Below, in pieces: positions 16,870 to 25,512 of a DNA stretch of 25,946 nt (position 1 is its first letter; each line of letters begins with the position of its first letter). Made by a program: the position numbers and the translations under genes. Where the stretch lies: positions 1,717 through 27,662 of the forward strand of contig DBXQ01000132.1 in the NCBI GenBank assembly GCA_002309955.1, given 5' to 3'. Source of the stretch: Bacteroidales bacterium UBA1208 (GTDB taxonomy: Bacteria > Bacteroidota > Bacteroidia > Bacteroidales > P3). The notes under the pieces are model-generated. The model saw only the letters and a list, made by a program, of their open reading frames with translations. It did not search any database and was not told the DNA's origin.

Positions 16870-16945
16870 TAATTATCACCTATCAATGTAAGATAGCATA
16901 GCAGTTGAATAGGCATTTTGATGAAGAAATAGTAATATTGAAAGA

Positions 16946-18121
16946 ATGACAGGTATGAAACCTATGAAAGAAAAATGGATATATGCAGTGATAGCGTGGG
17001 TTTTGTGTATGACGGCATGCCAAGGTAAAAAAGCCCCCGAACAGGAGGCACCAGTCGACACTGTGATAGAGATAGTGGGGGAGGGGGATGAGTATGAACG
17101 TGTTGAGGTGCCGAACTCTACTTCTGCCGAGGTGGCGGCATGGTTGCAGACCGTCAGCATGGACTCAATTGAGCGTCTCTTGTGTCGTCATAATGGAAAG
17201 GTCGTGACTCCCGACGGGAAAACCCTGCATGTTTTTATCACCGATGTGCTGAGTTCTCGCCCTGAGGATGCCATGAACTACCCGTTTAAAGAGGCGGCAG
17301 ACAGTCTTTATATAGGTGACCACATTTCTACCGATGGACGTGTGCGTATTATCGATTGGAACACTGGTATGGGTGGCACTTGCCCGGATAATGCCCGTTA
17401 TACACTGCTGCGCGGTGACGATGGCCGGATACACAGCCAGGGCAAGAATCACGGTGAAGAGGTTGTGATTCGGCTCTATCAGCTGCAGGACAACAAAGGT
17501 CGCACCATCTACCTTACCCATGACTACTTCCGTGGTTCAAGTGTTGAGGGTTCAGGATGGGTAGCTGCCTGGTGCATTCAGGGTGATACGCTTAGCCCAG
17601 TCAAAGTCTTTCCGAGAGGAGAAGTCAGAGTGGGGACGGGATACGGTATCCCGGATTGGTATTTCAAAACCAACAATGGTGAGGGCTGGGACTGGCTCTT
17701 CGAAATGGTGGGACGTAACCTGTATGTCCCCATTACAGACAGCCTGCAATCCCTCACGGACCGCTATAACCTCTATCGCTGGAAAGGAGACCATTTCGAT
17801 TTAATGGGCGTGGTGGGCAACCGTCGGTTACACATCACCCTGAAAGACTACGTCGCGTTAGAGCAATATTTTGTGACCAAAGACTATCGTGTGCGGATTG
17901 ACCTCTTAGCCGATGGCAGCCTTCGTTATGCTTCGTGGAAGCGCAACAAGCAGACTGACTCCCCGCCAGACCTCGTAATCAAAGGAGGACGCTATGAAGA
18001 GAATAGGGGATATATGTTCGAGAACGATGGCTATTATTATCGTGTCACCACGACAGAAAGTAAAAAACAGCTTATCGTGGAGAAAGATGGACGGACAGTG
18101 CTCTGCCAAAATATAGAGTAA
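16946..18121 (+). CDS. Hypothetical lipoprotein
   Basis: A 391-residue protein with signal peptide and lipobox MTAC (Cys25 from this start, Cys19 from the ATG at 16964, which gives a more usual signal peptide). No family is recognised. The mature part is mixed alpha/beta with no repeats: DGKTLHVFITDVLSSRPED, RVRIIDWNTGMGGTCP, GRTIYLTHDYFRGSS, and a late GGRYEENRGYMFENDGYYY. An acidic stretch follows the lipid anchor. It stands 76 nt after yifB and 96 nt before the DUF4419 gene; the latter gap holds small dyads, so co-transcription is uncertain. Confidence 0.7.
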   Translation: MTGMKPMKEKWIYAVIAWVLCMTACQGKKAPEQEAPVDTVIEIVGEGDEYERVEVPNSTSAEVAAWLQTVSMDSIERLLCRHNGKVVTPDGKTLHVFITDVLSSRPEDAMNYPFKEAADSLYIGDHISTDGRVRIIDWNTGMGGTCPDNARYTLLRGDDGRIHSQGKNHGEEVVIRLYQLQDNKGRTIYLTHDYFRGSSVEGSGWVAAWCIQGDTLSPVKVFPRGEVRVGTGYGIPDWYFKTNNGEGWDWLFEMVGRNLYVPITDSLQSLTDRYNLYRWKGDHFDLMGVVGNRRLHITLKDYVALEQYFVTKDYRVRIDLLADGSLRYASWKRNKQTDSPPDLVIKGGRYEENRGYMFENDGYYYRVTTTESKKQLIVEKDGRTVLCQNIE

Positions 18122-18217
18122 AAAGCATCATCTCCAGAATGATGGGAGCATGGCTGTTACAGGCATAGTATTACTTACAAAACAATCTTATAATCATAAG
18201 TTTATTACCTGACGATT

Positions 18218-19402
18218 ATGAAAAGCAGAACCTGGATATTCATTTTAGTGTCATTGCTGCCCGTCTTGTTGGTGGCGTGTTCCAACAATGGAAGCGGCAA
18301 TGTGGATGACACCACCGACACTGTGGCTACTGAGCAGCAGGACACCTTGGCTGTGCCCACGCAGCGCATCATCATCGACATTGAGAAGCTGAAAGCACCC
18401 GACAAAGCTCTGCCAACCGTTGGCTACGACAAGATTATCTCCGAGATGATGTATGAAATGGGTGTAGAGAAAGCCCAAACCGTGGCGCACAATCGCTGCT
18501 CGCAGCCTTTGGTGCAATTACCCCACCCCTTCTTCGACGGCATGCATCAGGCCTATGCCGACCACCGTCCCTTTGTGCTCTCGCCCGATGCCGTCTGGCT
18601 GCTCATCTGTCAGGGTTTCTCCTATCATGTCAACTTCAACGCCGAGGCATTGCGTCATTTGTTCGTGGACTTCGATGGCAAGAAAACACTCATCGTTGTC
18701 AGCAACGGCATCAGGCTGGACAACCCCAACAGCCCGTGGGAAAGATACTTCCCCGAGTTTACCAAGCAGATAGCAAAGTATGTGGGCGACAGCCTTGTCA
18801 ACACACTCACCTGCAACTTCTCCACCTCCACCGCCGTCACCCGTGCCGCCTCTCAGATAACCATCATGTCCGCCATGCAGGAATATTTCAACTACAAGAT
18901 GTATGAAATCTGTGGCATCCCGCAGGTCATCCTCGAAGGCACACCGGAGGACTGGCACACCATCGTCGAGCGAACCGAGGCTCTTCGTAAATACAAGCTC
19001 GACTGGTGGGTGGACGAACTCCTGCCCGTCCTCCGCAAGATAGAGAAGGCTGCCAACGGTGAGGTCGACACCGAGTTCTGGCGAGGTATGTACAAGCAGC
19101 ACGACCTCAAACGCGAGATGTGTGGCGACCCATATTATCTTGCCAACGGCTGGATAGTCAAGTTCTATCCCTACGATGACGACAAGCATCGCAGTAACTT
19201 CAAAGGAATCCGCGATGGTGCCTACAACCTCCCAGCAGAGATTGTCTCAGCCCCCTTGGAGTTCACCGACATCAATAGAAAAAAACACAACCTCACCCTT
19301 TGGACAGGCTTCGTAGGTCTCACACAGGACACCACCACCTTCGCCCTCCGTCCCGAGATAGGCTGGTTTATCACAAGAGAAAGTAAATCTTCTAACAAAT
19401 GA
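18218..19402 (+). CDS. DUF4419 domain lipoprotein
   Basis: A 394-residue protein. A lipobox LLVAC places a lipidated Cys at 21, followed by a Ser/Asn/Asp/Thr-rich linker to about residue 48. The rest is the DUF4419 domain: HPFFDGMHQAYADHRPFVLS, PDAVWLLICQGFSYHVN, the NTLTCNFSTSTAVTRAASQI block, EYFNYKMYEICGIPQVILEG and TPEDWHTIVERTEAL. DUF4419 has no assigned function, and here it is clearly exported and lipid-anchored. Its TGA overlaps the next gene's ATG in an ATGA junction (19399-19402), which implies translational coupling to the C25 protease. A partner, maturation or inhibitor role for the protease is a guess from that coupling. Confidence 0.9.
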   Translation: MKSRTWIFILVSLLPVLLVACSNNGSGNVDDTTDTVATEQQDTLAVPTQRIIIDIEKLKAPDKALPTVGYDKIISEMMYEMGVEKAQTVAHNRCSQPLVQLPHPFFDGMHQAYADHRPFVLSPDAVWLLICQGFSYHVNFNAEALRHLFVDFDGKKTLIVVSNGIRLDNPNSPWERYFPEFTKQIAKYVGDSLVNTLTCNFSTSTAVTRAASQITIMSAMQEYFNYKMYEICGIPQVILEGTPEDWHTIVERTEALRKYKLDWWVDELLPVLRKIEKAANGEVDTEFWRGMYKQHDLKREMCGDPYYLANGWIVKFYPYDDDKHRSNFKGIRDGAYNLPAEIVSAPLEFTDINRKKHNLTLWTGFVGLTQDTTTFALRPEIGWFITRESKSSNK

Positions 19403-22400
19403 AACATATATTCTTTTTTGTCATACTGTGCCTTTTGGCATCAGTGACCATTCATGCCCAGCAAGTGTCGCACGACACTTGGAAGAGTCTGCAAGTTGTA
19501 TTCAACCCCCAAGAGCTAAACTTTGGGGAAACCTCCATCGACGGGCAGCAGTTCACCACTGTCACGCTCGACGGCTATATGCCCTCCGCAGCCGTGGGTG
19601 CCCCCTCTCTGCCCACCTTCTCACGTCTGATAGAGGTGCCGCTCTGCAAGGAATATAAAGTGGTAGTAAGCGATGCCAAATACGATACTATCCAGTTGCA
19701 AGGAGCAAAACTCATGCCCACCCAGCCCTCGCGAAGCAAGTCGGACACCACACCCGCACGGTTGGTCATCGATTCAAAAATATACGCTTCCGACACCTTC
19801 TACGGGCAGGAAGAGGCCACGGTGGAACCTGTAGGCATAGCCCGCGACCGTCGGCTGGCGCGCCTTCAGTTCTCGCCTGTGCGCTACAATCCCGTGCGCA
19901 GGCAACTCATTGTCTGCCGTCATGCGGTGGTGACTGTCCGTTATGTGGGAGCTGATAAAAATGCTTCAATCTCCCTCTTCAACCGCTATTATTCACCCGC
20001 TTTCTCAGTCGGCAATGGGGTATTAAACAACCTTTATCCCAAGTCGGTGAGCAGCACGGTTCCCATCCGCTACCTCATTGTCGCCCATAGTTCCTTCCGT
20101 GGGCAATTGGACAGCTTTTTGCAGTGGAAACGCCGTAAGGGTTATCTCACCGACATTGTCTATACCGACTCAGCTGCTGTAGGTTCTACCACCTCTTCCA
20201 TCTCCGCTTTCGTCCAAAGTCAGTATACCAACGCGACGGCCTCCAATCCTGCTCCCACATTCCTCCTCATAGTGGGCGACCATGAACAGATACCCGCCTT
20301 CACCGGTACCACCTCGTCCGAGCATATCACGGATCTCTATTATATCAGTTGGACCACAGGCGACAATATTCCCGACTGCTACTGCGGCCGTTTCTCGGCA
20401 CAGAACGTCAGCCAGCTCACTCCTCAGATTCAGAAGACTCTAATGTACGAGCAGTACACCTTCAACGACCCCTCGTTCCTCGACCGAGCTGTCCTCGTGG
20501 CGGGTGTCGACGGTGGCACTTCGGGCGACTATGGCTATACCCATGCAGACCCCGCCATGGATTATGCCGCCACCCACTACATCAACTCCACTCAGGGTTT
20601 TTCTCAAGTGCAATATTTCAAGAATAATACAACCATCATTCCCATCGCTTCGGGTGTAACCATCGGTAGCAGTGCTTCGTCCAATTCTGCCACCGTACGT
20701 GGTTACTACAACCAAGGGGCTGGCTGGATAAATTATTCTGCCCATGGGAGTGCGACCAGTTGGGGTACTCCCAGTTTCACCACCTCACATATCTCCTCCA
20801 TGACCAACACTCAGAAGTTCGGCCTTATGATAGGCAATTGTTGTCTCACCAACAAGTTCGAGACTACCACATGCTTCGGCGAAGCCCTTTTGCGTAAAGG
20901 TAACTACTGCGGTGCCGTCGGCTACATCGGCGGCAGCAACAGCACTTATTGGAACGAAGACTTTTATTGGGCCGTCGGGCTGCGTAGCAGCATTAGCGCC
21001 ACCATGTCCATGGCATACAATGCCGCCAATCTCGGTGCCTACGACCGCCTCTGCCACACCCACGGCGAGCCCTACAACCAGTGGGCACTCACACAGGGTG
21101 CCGTCATGATGGTGGGCAACATGGCTGTCGAAAGTTCCACCTCAACCCGCAAGCTCTACTATTGGGAAATCTACCACCTGATGGGTGACCCTTCGGTGAT
21201 GCCCTATCTGACTCAGGCTCCATTGATGACTGTCACTGCCCCTTCGGTACTGGCCAGGGGTACCAACTCTCTCACTGTTTCCGTTGCCCCTTACGCCTAT
21301 GTGGCACTCACCGACACACTGACCCACTCCCTTGTCGCCTGTGCCTATGCCGACAGCACTGGCAATGCTGTCCTCTCACTGCCGGCCACCTTGCCTGTAG
21401 GAGGTTATGAACTGGCCGCCTCGGCTCAACAATACCGCACCACCTTTACCCCTGTGTCGGTCATTAGCCCAAGTGGTGCCTACCCCGTAGTGGGCAACGT
21501 CACAGCACTTATGCCGTTGGATGCAGGCGATACCGTTTCAGTAGCTCTCAGACTGGTCAATCTGGGCGACAGCGCGGCCTTCAATGTCGCACCTTCCATC
21601 ACCCTGTCCGATTCCACTGCCCTTACCCTCTTCCCGACAGGCATTCCTATTGACAGCCTGCCTGCTGGCGATACTGTCATCCTCACATGGCAAGCCGTTG
21701 TTGGGTCGAATGTGTCCGATGGTACGGTGGTCACTCTTTCCACTGCAACCCTTTGGAATGGAAGCAGTACACCCAATATCGCCATCCACTATTTGACTCT
21801 TAACGCCTCCAACATCCTCTTCGACATCCATGTCGGCAATGGTAGCATACTTCCCGGCACAAATGCGACACTTACAGCCACCCTTGCCAACTTCGGCCAT
21901 GCCGCCCTCAACCCCGACCGTCTTATACTTTCCTCGCCCACGCAGCTGCTTACCGTAGGATCTGGCACTGCCGACACCTCGTTGCTATTCTCTCTGGCAC
22001 CTGACAGCATTATAGAATTGACTTTCCCCCTCTATGCCAACAGCCTGCTCCCGACTGGTATCGAGGTACCCCTCACGCTCACTTTCACATCGACTCAATC
22101 ACACATCAACACAACATACCCCCTTTATGTAGGGAACAATCCGTTTGAGACATTCGAAGGCGGTGTCTTCCATACCTCTGGTTGGATACAGGGCTACTAT
22201 CCTTGGACAATCAACATGTACGGAGCCTATGACGGCTCCTACTGCCTGCGCTCCACTTCCAGCCTCGGCAACAACCAGACGTCCCAAATCAGCATCCCCG
22301 TCACCCTCACCGAGCCCGACAGCGTCAGCTTCTACTACAAGGTGTCGTCCGAAGCCAACTACGACAAGTTCCACTTCTACATCGACAATTCCGACCTCGT

Positions 22401-23448
22401 CATCGAGTCGGGCGAAGTGGCATGGACTCGTGCCGCCTTCCTTGTCCCTGCCGGAAGTCACACACTTAGGTTTACTTACGCCAAAGATGGCAGCGTGTTC
22501 AGTCACAGCGACTGTGCTTGGATTGACAACGTCACCCTGCCTCACCATTCGCATACTGCGCTCTTCCGCACCGACGACCTATGTGCAGGCAGTCAGTATA
22601 TCCTCTCAAGTGACACAATAAGTACTGCCGAACCCGGCACAGGCACCCATGTCGTTACCCTTGCCAACGATTCCATGCTGCTTGTCGACTACACCATCCA
22701 CCCCACCTACAACACCATTGACAGCATAGTGGCCTGCGACAGCCTCACATGGCATGGCACCACTTTCACAATCCCCTCTTCAGAGGGGTACGGCGAGGCC
22801 GAGGGGTATGTCTTTAACTCTCAATACTCAACCTTTAGTTCCTTCGGCTGCGACTCCACCGTCACGCTCCACCTCACCATTCATCAATCCTACGCTGCTG
22901 AAGAGACCATCACCGGTTGTGACACCCTTTTCTGGGATGAAACATTCTTCACAACTACGACCGATACGACAGAACACCTGACCACCATCAATGGCTGTGA
23001 CTCTATCATGCATCACCATCTTGTGGTCAATCATTCTGTCTTAGATAGTATTTTCGACACCACAACTGCCACCATCTACGAGTGGAACGATTCTGTCTAC
23101 ACTTCTTCAGGAACCTATATTCAGGTCTTTTCCACCCAACAGGGTTGCGACAGCATAGTCATGCTGCAGCTGACCATAATAAACGGAGGCCATCAGGATA
23201 TTTTGGTTCCTGATAACAGTTATCAGCAGCGGCTCTCCGTAAAGGCCTATCCCAATCCCACTACCGGTCAGTTTACAATCGACGCCGATGATGTGCTGAG
23301 TGTATTCGTGTTCGACAACTCAGGCCGCTGTGTGACAAGATTCTTCGATACCAATCAGTTCACTCTCTCGCAACTGCCTTCCGGCACATACCTGCTATAT
23401 ATCAAACTACAGGATAGCTATACCATTTGCCGCATTATCAAACAATGA
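19399..23448 (+). CDS. Gingipain-like C25 cysteine protease with T9SS sorting domain
   Basis: A 1349-residue secreted protease. Signal peptide about 1-21; a C25-type propeptide to about 215; catalytic domain about 222-606 with the His in AHGSATSWG (H449) and the likely nucleophile C482 in GNCCLTNKF, spaced from Phe as in gingipains. An Ig-like domain (about 612-695) and two CARDB-like domains (about 700-905) follow, then a MAM/cleaved-adhesin-like jelly roll (about 914-1050, FETFEGGVFHTSGW to CAWIDNVTLP). Three CDSxxW/GCDS repeats cover about 1090-1275, and a type A T9SS sorting domain with YPNPTTG (1284-1290) ends the protein at IIKQ. It should be exported by T9SS and attached to, or released from, the cell surface. 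Cleavage specificity is not predictable. Confidence 0.95.
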   Translation: MKHIFFFVILCLLASVTIHAQQVSHDTWKSLQVVFNPQELNFGETSIDGQQFTTVTLDGYMPSAAVGAPSLPTFSRLIEVPLCKEYKVVVSDAKYDTIQLQGAKLMPTQPSRSKSDTTPARLVIDSKIYASDTFYGQEEATVEPVGIARDRRLARLQFSPVRYNPVRRQLIVCRHAVVTVRYVGADKNASISLFNRYYSPAFSVGNGVLNNLYPKSVSSTVPIRYLIVAHSSFRGQLDSFLQWKRRKGYLTDIVYTDSAAVGSTTSSISAFVQSQYTNATASNPAPTFLLIVGDHEQIPAFTGTTSSEHITDLYYISWTTGDNIPDCYCGRFSAQNVSQLTPQIQKTLMYEQYTFNDPSFLDRAVLVAGVDGGTSGDYGYTHADPAMDYAATHYINSTQGFSQVQYFKNNTTIIPIASGVTIGSSASSNSATVRGYYNQGAGWINYSAHGSATSWGTPSFTTSHISSMTNTQKFGLMIGNCCLTNKFETTTCFGEALLRKGNYCGAVGYIGGSNSTYWNEDFYWAVGLRSSISATMSMAYNAANLGAYDRLCHTHGEPYNQWALTQGAVMMVGNMAVESSTSTRKLYYWEIYHLMGDPSVMPYLTQAPLMTVTAPSVLARGTNSLTVSVAPYAYVALTDTLTHSLVACAYADSTGNAVLSLPATLPVGGYELAASAQQYRTTFTPVSVISPSGAYPVVGNVTALMPLDAGDTVSVALRLVNLGDSAAFNVAPSITLSDSTALTLFPTGIPIDSLPAGDTVILTWQAVVGSNVSDGTVVTLSTATLWNGSSTPNIAIHYLTLNASNILFDIHVGNGSILPGTNATLTATLANFGHAALNPDRLILSSPTQLLTVGSGTADTSLLFSLAPDSIIELTFPLYANSLLPTGIEVPLTLTFTSTQSHINTTYPLYVGNNPFETFEGGVFHTSGWIQGYYPWTINMYGAYDGSYCLRSTSSLGNNQTSQISIPVTLTEPDSVSFYYKVSSEANYDKFHFYIDNSDLVIESGEVAWTRAAFLVPAGSHTLRFTYAKDGSVFSHSDCAWIDNVTLPHHSHTALFRTDDLCAGSQYILSSDTISTAEPGTGTHVVTLANDSMLLVDYTIHPTYNTIDSIVACDSLTWHGTTFTIPSSEGYGEAEGYVFNSQYSTFSSFGCDSTVTLHLTIHQSYAAEETITGCDTLFWDETFFTTTTDTTEHLTTINGCDSIMHHHLVVNHSVLDSIFDTTTATIYEWNDSVYTSSGTYIQVFSTQQGCDSIVMLQLTIINGGHQDILVPDNSYQQRLSVKAYPNPTTGQFTIDADDVLSVFVFDNSGRCVTRFFDTNQFTLSQLPSGTYLLYIKLQDSYTICRIIKQ

Positions 23449-23470
23449 CATTTGGTTAGATTCCAATGTA

Positions 23471-24478
23471 ATGATGAAAAAGTTTGTTATAGTTTTTTAT
23501 CTCTTGGTTTCAATGACGGTTGTGGCACAGCCGTCGGGTAGTTATGACGAGGTCAACGACTGCATACGCTTCCTGCCCACTCGCGTCACCAACCATGTCC
23601 GCTCCGTGCGGGAATACAAGCTTCCCACCGATGCGACAGGCCAGCGCGAACTAATACAGACCACCCACTACAACCGCCAAGGCCATCAGACCTACAGCCG
23701 CCACCGCTCTGAGATTCCCGACAGCACCGAATTCTCTTACGATTCTCTCAACCGTCTTGTGCGATGGCAGCGTGTGGAACGCCGTTGGGATAACGACAGC
23801 CAGCGGATGGTGTGGAATCATCTTTTCGTTGATAACATAGAATACACGCCCGAAGGGGTGGTCGGCCTCTGCCGTCTTGTCTCCTGCGAACGCGATGGCT
23901 CAGCCATTGACACCTCCGTTTGCACCTACCGTCTTGTACGACTTGTCCGCAATGCCGATCATCATGTCATGCAAAGCGACTATGCCTATTACGAAAGGGA
24001 GGCGTCGCAAGGAATGGTGGAGGAACAGACTGACACCTGCTGTTTCCGTCGCGAGTACGACGACAAAGGGCGTGTGGTAAGACAGATATATACCGACGAG
24101 GTCGGTTCGCGTGGACTGGAGGGCTACGATGAGCGTTATGTCTACGACGTACAAGGCAGAGTACGCTACAGGATTAACAGCTACGGCGGTTACGACTCGC
24201 TTGCCTATCGCTACAATCCACAGGGTGGCATAATGGAAATGTCGGGCAAGTCGTTGGTGCAAGGCACCGAAACCGACATCCACGTCAGTTACCGCCCCGA
24301 CGGCACCCCAAAGGAGAGAACGGAAATCAGCCGTCCGAGCCACCCAGAGGAGTGGGACAACGGAGCCACTTCCAAAGAACATACAACTACCCGCACCGTG
24401 TATGACTCCAAAGGCAGCGTCATTCGCGCGGAACACCCCGACTATACGTTGGAATACAACGTGGTATACTGGGAATAA
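23471..24478 (+). CDS. Secreted YD-repeat-like protein
   Basis: A 335-residue protein with a signal peptide (MKKFVIVFYLLVSMTVVAQ; start at 23471 or the adjacent ATG at 23474) and no lipobox. It contains RHS/YD-like motifs: TEFSYDSLNRLVRWQ near 83-97, REYDDKGRVVRQIYTDE near 197, RYVYDVQGRVRYRINSYGG near 222 and TVYDSKGSVIRAEHPDYTLEY near the end. It is much shorter than an RHS toxin and has no toxin domain, so it is more likely a small beta-strand-rich surface or periplasmic protein. It begins 22 nt after the C25 protease and probably shares its transcript. No sorting domain is visible. Confidence 0.75.
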   Translation: MMKKFVIVFYLLVSMTVVAQPSGSYDEVNDCIRFLPTRVTNHVRSVREYKLPTDATGQRELIQTTHYNRQGHQTYSRHRSEIPDSTEFSYDSLNRLVRWQRVERRWDNDSQRMVWNHLFVDNIEYTPEGVVGLCRLVSCERDGSAIDTSVCTYRLVRLVRNADHHVMQSDYAYYEREASQGMVEEQTDTCCFRREYDDKGRVVRQIYTDEVGSRGLEGYDERYVYDVQGRVRYRINSYGGYDSLAYRYNPQGGIMEMSGKSLVQGTETDIHVSYRPDGTPKERTEISRPSHPEEWDNGATSKEHTTTRTVYDSKGSVIRAEHPDYTLEYNVVYWE

Positions 24479-24527
24479 ATGCGTGAATGTCTTAACGCGT
24501 TAGTCTGACTAACGAATTAACGCATTC
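24478..24527. repeat. Intergenic palindromic element, copy 2
   Basis: A two-tier hairpin. The outer stem is AATGCGT (24478-24484) and ACGCATT (24520-24526); the inner stem is CGTTAGT (24498-24504) and ACTAACG (24508-24514) with a 3-nt loop. Within it, GAATGTCTTAACGCGTTAGT at 24485-24504 matches the 20-mer of copy 1 at 17 of 20. It begins at the last base of the YD-protein stop codon and precedes the sigma-factor gene. Confidence 0.65.
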
Positions 24528-24581
24528 AAAATTTTCGCATTCAAGTGTGATTTTTTTCTTTTCTTAGCGTTTAATGGGGGT

Positions 24582-25055
24582 ATGATGCAACATCAATTTC
24601 TTACGCTCATCGAGGAGCATTCCGCAGCAATCAACCGTGTGTGCAGGTCCTTCTGCCACACAACGGAGGATTGTGAGGATTTGCGTCAGGACATCATCCT
24701 GAACCTCTGGCTGGGCTGGAGCCGCTACCGCCCCACCGCCAAGCCGGTGACATGGGTGTGGCGCGTGGCGGTGAACACAGGCATTTCATGGTGGAGGCAC
24801 CGGCATCGACAGGTGGAGACCTCACCACTGGAAGGAATAGAATTGCCCGACAATGGCTTAGACCGCGAAAACCGAGAATGGCTGCACGACCTCATCCGCC
24901 AACTGCCTGCCAAGGACCAAAAGCTCTTGCGCCTCTACCTCGACGGTTGGAAACAGGACGAAATCGGGGAGATGCTGGGCATCAGCGAGACCAACGTGCA
25001 GACCCGCATGTCGAGGATAAAACAGAAACTACGGAATCTTTCCGCCTTGGACTAA
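24582..25055 (+). CDS. ECF-type RNA polymerase sigma factor
   Basis: A 157-residue sigma-70 family protein of the extracytoplasmic-function class. Region 2 spans about 5-75 (VCRSFCHTTEDCEDLRQDIILNLW, then TWVWRVAVNTGISWWRHRHR), and region 4, the helix-turn-helix that reads the -35 element, about 98-152 (LPAKDQKLLRLYLDGWKQDEIGEMLGISETNVQTR). No region 3 is present, as expected. It directs RNA polymerase to a stress or envelope regulon, unknown here. The start is ATG 24582 or the adjacent ATG at 24585. A palindromic repeat and a T-rich tract precede it. It is followed by a membrane protein in the anti-sigma position. Confidence 0.93.
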   Translation: MMQHQFLTLIEEHSAAINRVCRSFCHTTEDCEDLRQDIILNLWLGWSRYRPTAKPVTWVWRVAVNTGISWWRHRHRQVETSPLEGIELPDNGLDRENREWLHDLIRQLPAKDQKLLRLYLDGWKQDEIGEMLGISETNVQTRMSRIKQKLRNLSALD

Positions 25056-25071
25056 TACCTTTGAAATTCGT

Positions 25072-25134
25072 TAATGTGTTAATTCGTTAATCAAATTAGA
25101 TTTACACATTCAAACATTCAAGCAATCAAACATT
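25072..25134. repeat. Intergenic palindromic element, copy 3, with CATTCAA repeats
   Basis: The 20-mer TAATGTGTTAATTCGTTAAT (25072-25091) matches copy 1 at 16 of 20 positions. Flanking AATGTGT (25073-25079) and ACACATT (25104-25110) form a 7-bp inverted pair. It is followed by three or four imperfect CATTCAA units (about 25107-25134). It fills the 81-nt gap between the sigma factor and the membrane protein. Confidence 0.55.
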
Positions 25135-25136
25135 CT

Positions 25137-25511
25137 ATGAAAGATACAGACCAACTGATAGAACAGATGCACCAAGCCGGCAGGCAACGACTTGAGCAAG
25201 ACAGCACCCCAGCTACAAAACGGTTGCACGAGCCACGCCATATCTGGCAATATGCCGCAGCGGTGGCCGCAGTGGCAATAATCGCCGCAGTATTACTGCT
25301 CCCCTCACGTCAGGAGCAACCTATGCCCGTTGTGGCGCACAACAATCTACCCCACCCAGTGAAACAGCAGTTGCAAGAAACTCAGACAACCAAGCATCAG
25401 GATTACGCCTATGCCGAGACCGCCGACGGAGTGCGCGTATATTGTGAGGACAATTGCAACCCCGACGAGGTGTTGAACAGAATGAAACAGGTAATCAAAA
25501 CATTACAATAA
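25137..25511 (+). CDS. Small single-pass membrane protein, possible anti-sigma factor
   Basis: A 124-residue protein with one membrane helix (about residues 37-56, alanine/valine/isoleucine-rich YAAAVAAVAIIAAVLLL). The N-terminal 36 residues, charged and probably cytoplasmic, and the C-terminal 65 or so, probably periplasmic, flank it. The periplasmic end contains a close cysteine pair in VYCEDNCNPDEVL. Position directly after an ECF sigma factor, with this topology, suggests an anti-sigma factor, but the cytoplasmic part is short and lacks the zinc-binding HxxxCxxC motif. No family is recognised. Its stop is 1 nt before the next start, so they are coupled. Confidence 0.7.
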   Translation: MKDTDQLIEQMHQAGRQRLEQDSTPATKRLHEPRHIWQYAAAVAAVAIIAAVLLLPSRQEQPMPVVAHNNLPHPVKQQLQETQTTKHQDYAYAETADGVRVYCEDNCNPDEVLNRMKQVIKTLQ

Positions 25512-25512
25512 T

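Noticed and set aside
23471..24478. RHS toxin with immunity gene
   Set aside because: The protein is short, has no C-terminal toxin domain or RHS core boundary motif, and no small immunity gene follows.
25072..25134. CRISPR-like array of CATTCAA units
   Set aside because: Units are 7-8 nt, imperfect and contiguous, with no spacers and no cas genes.
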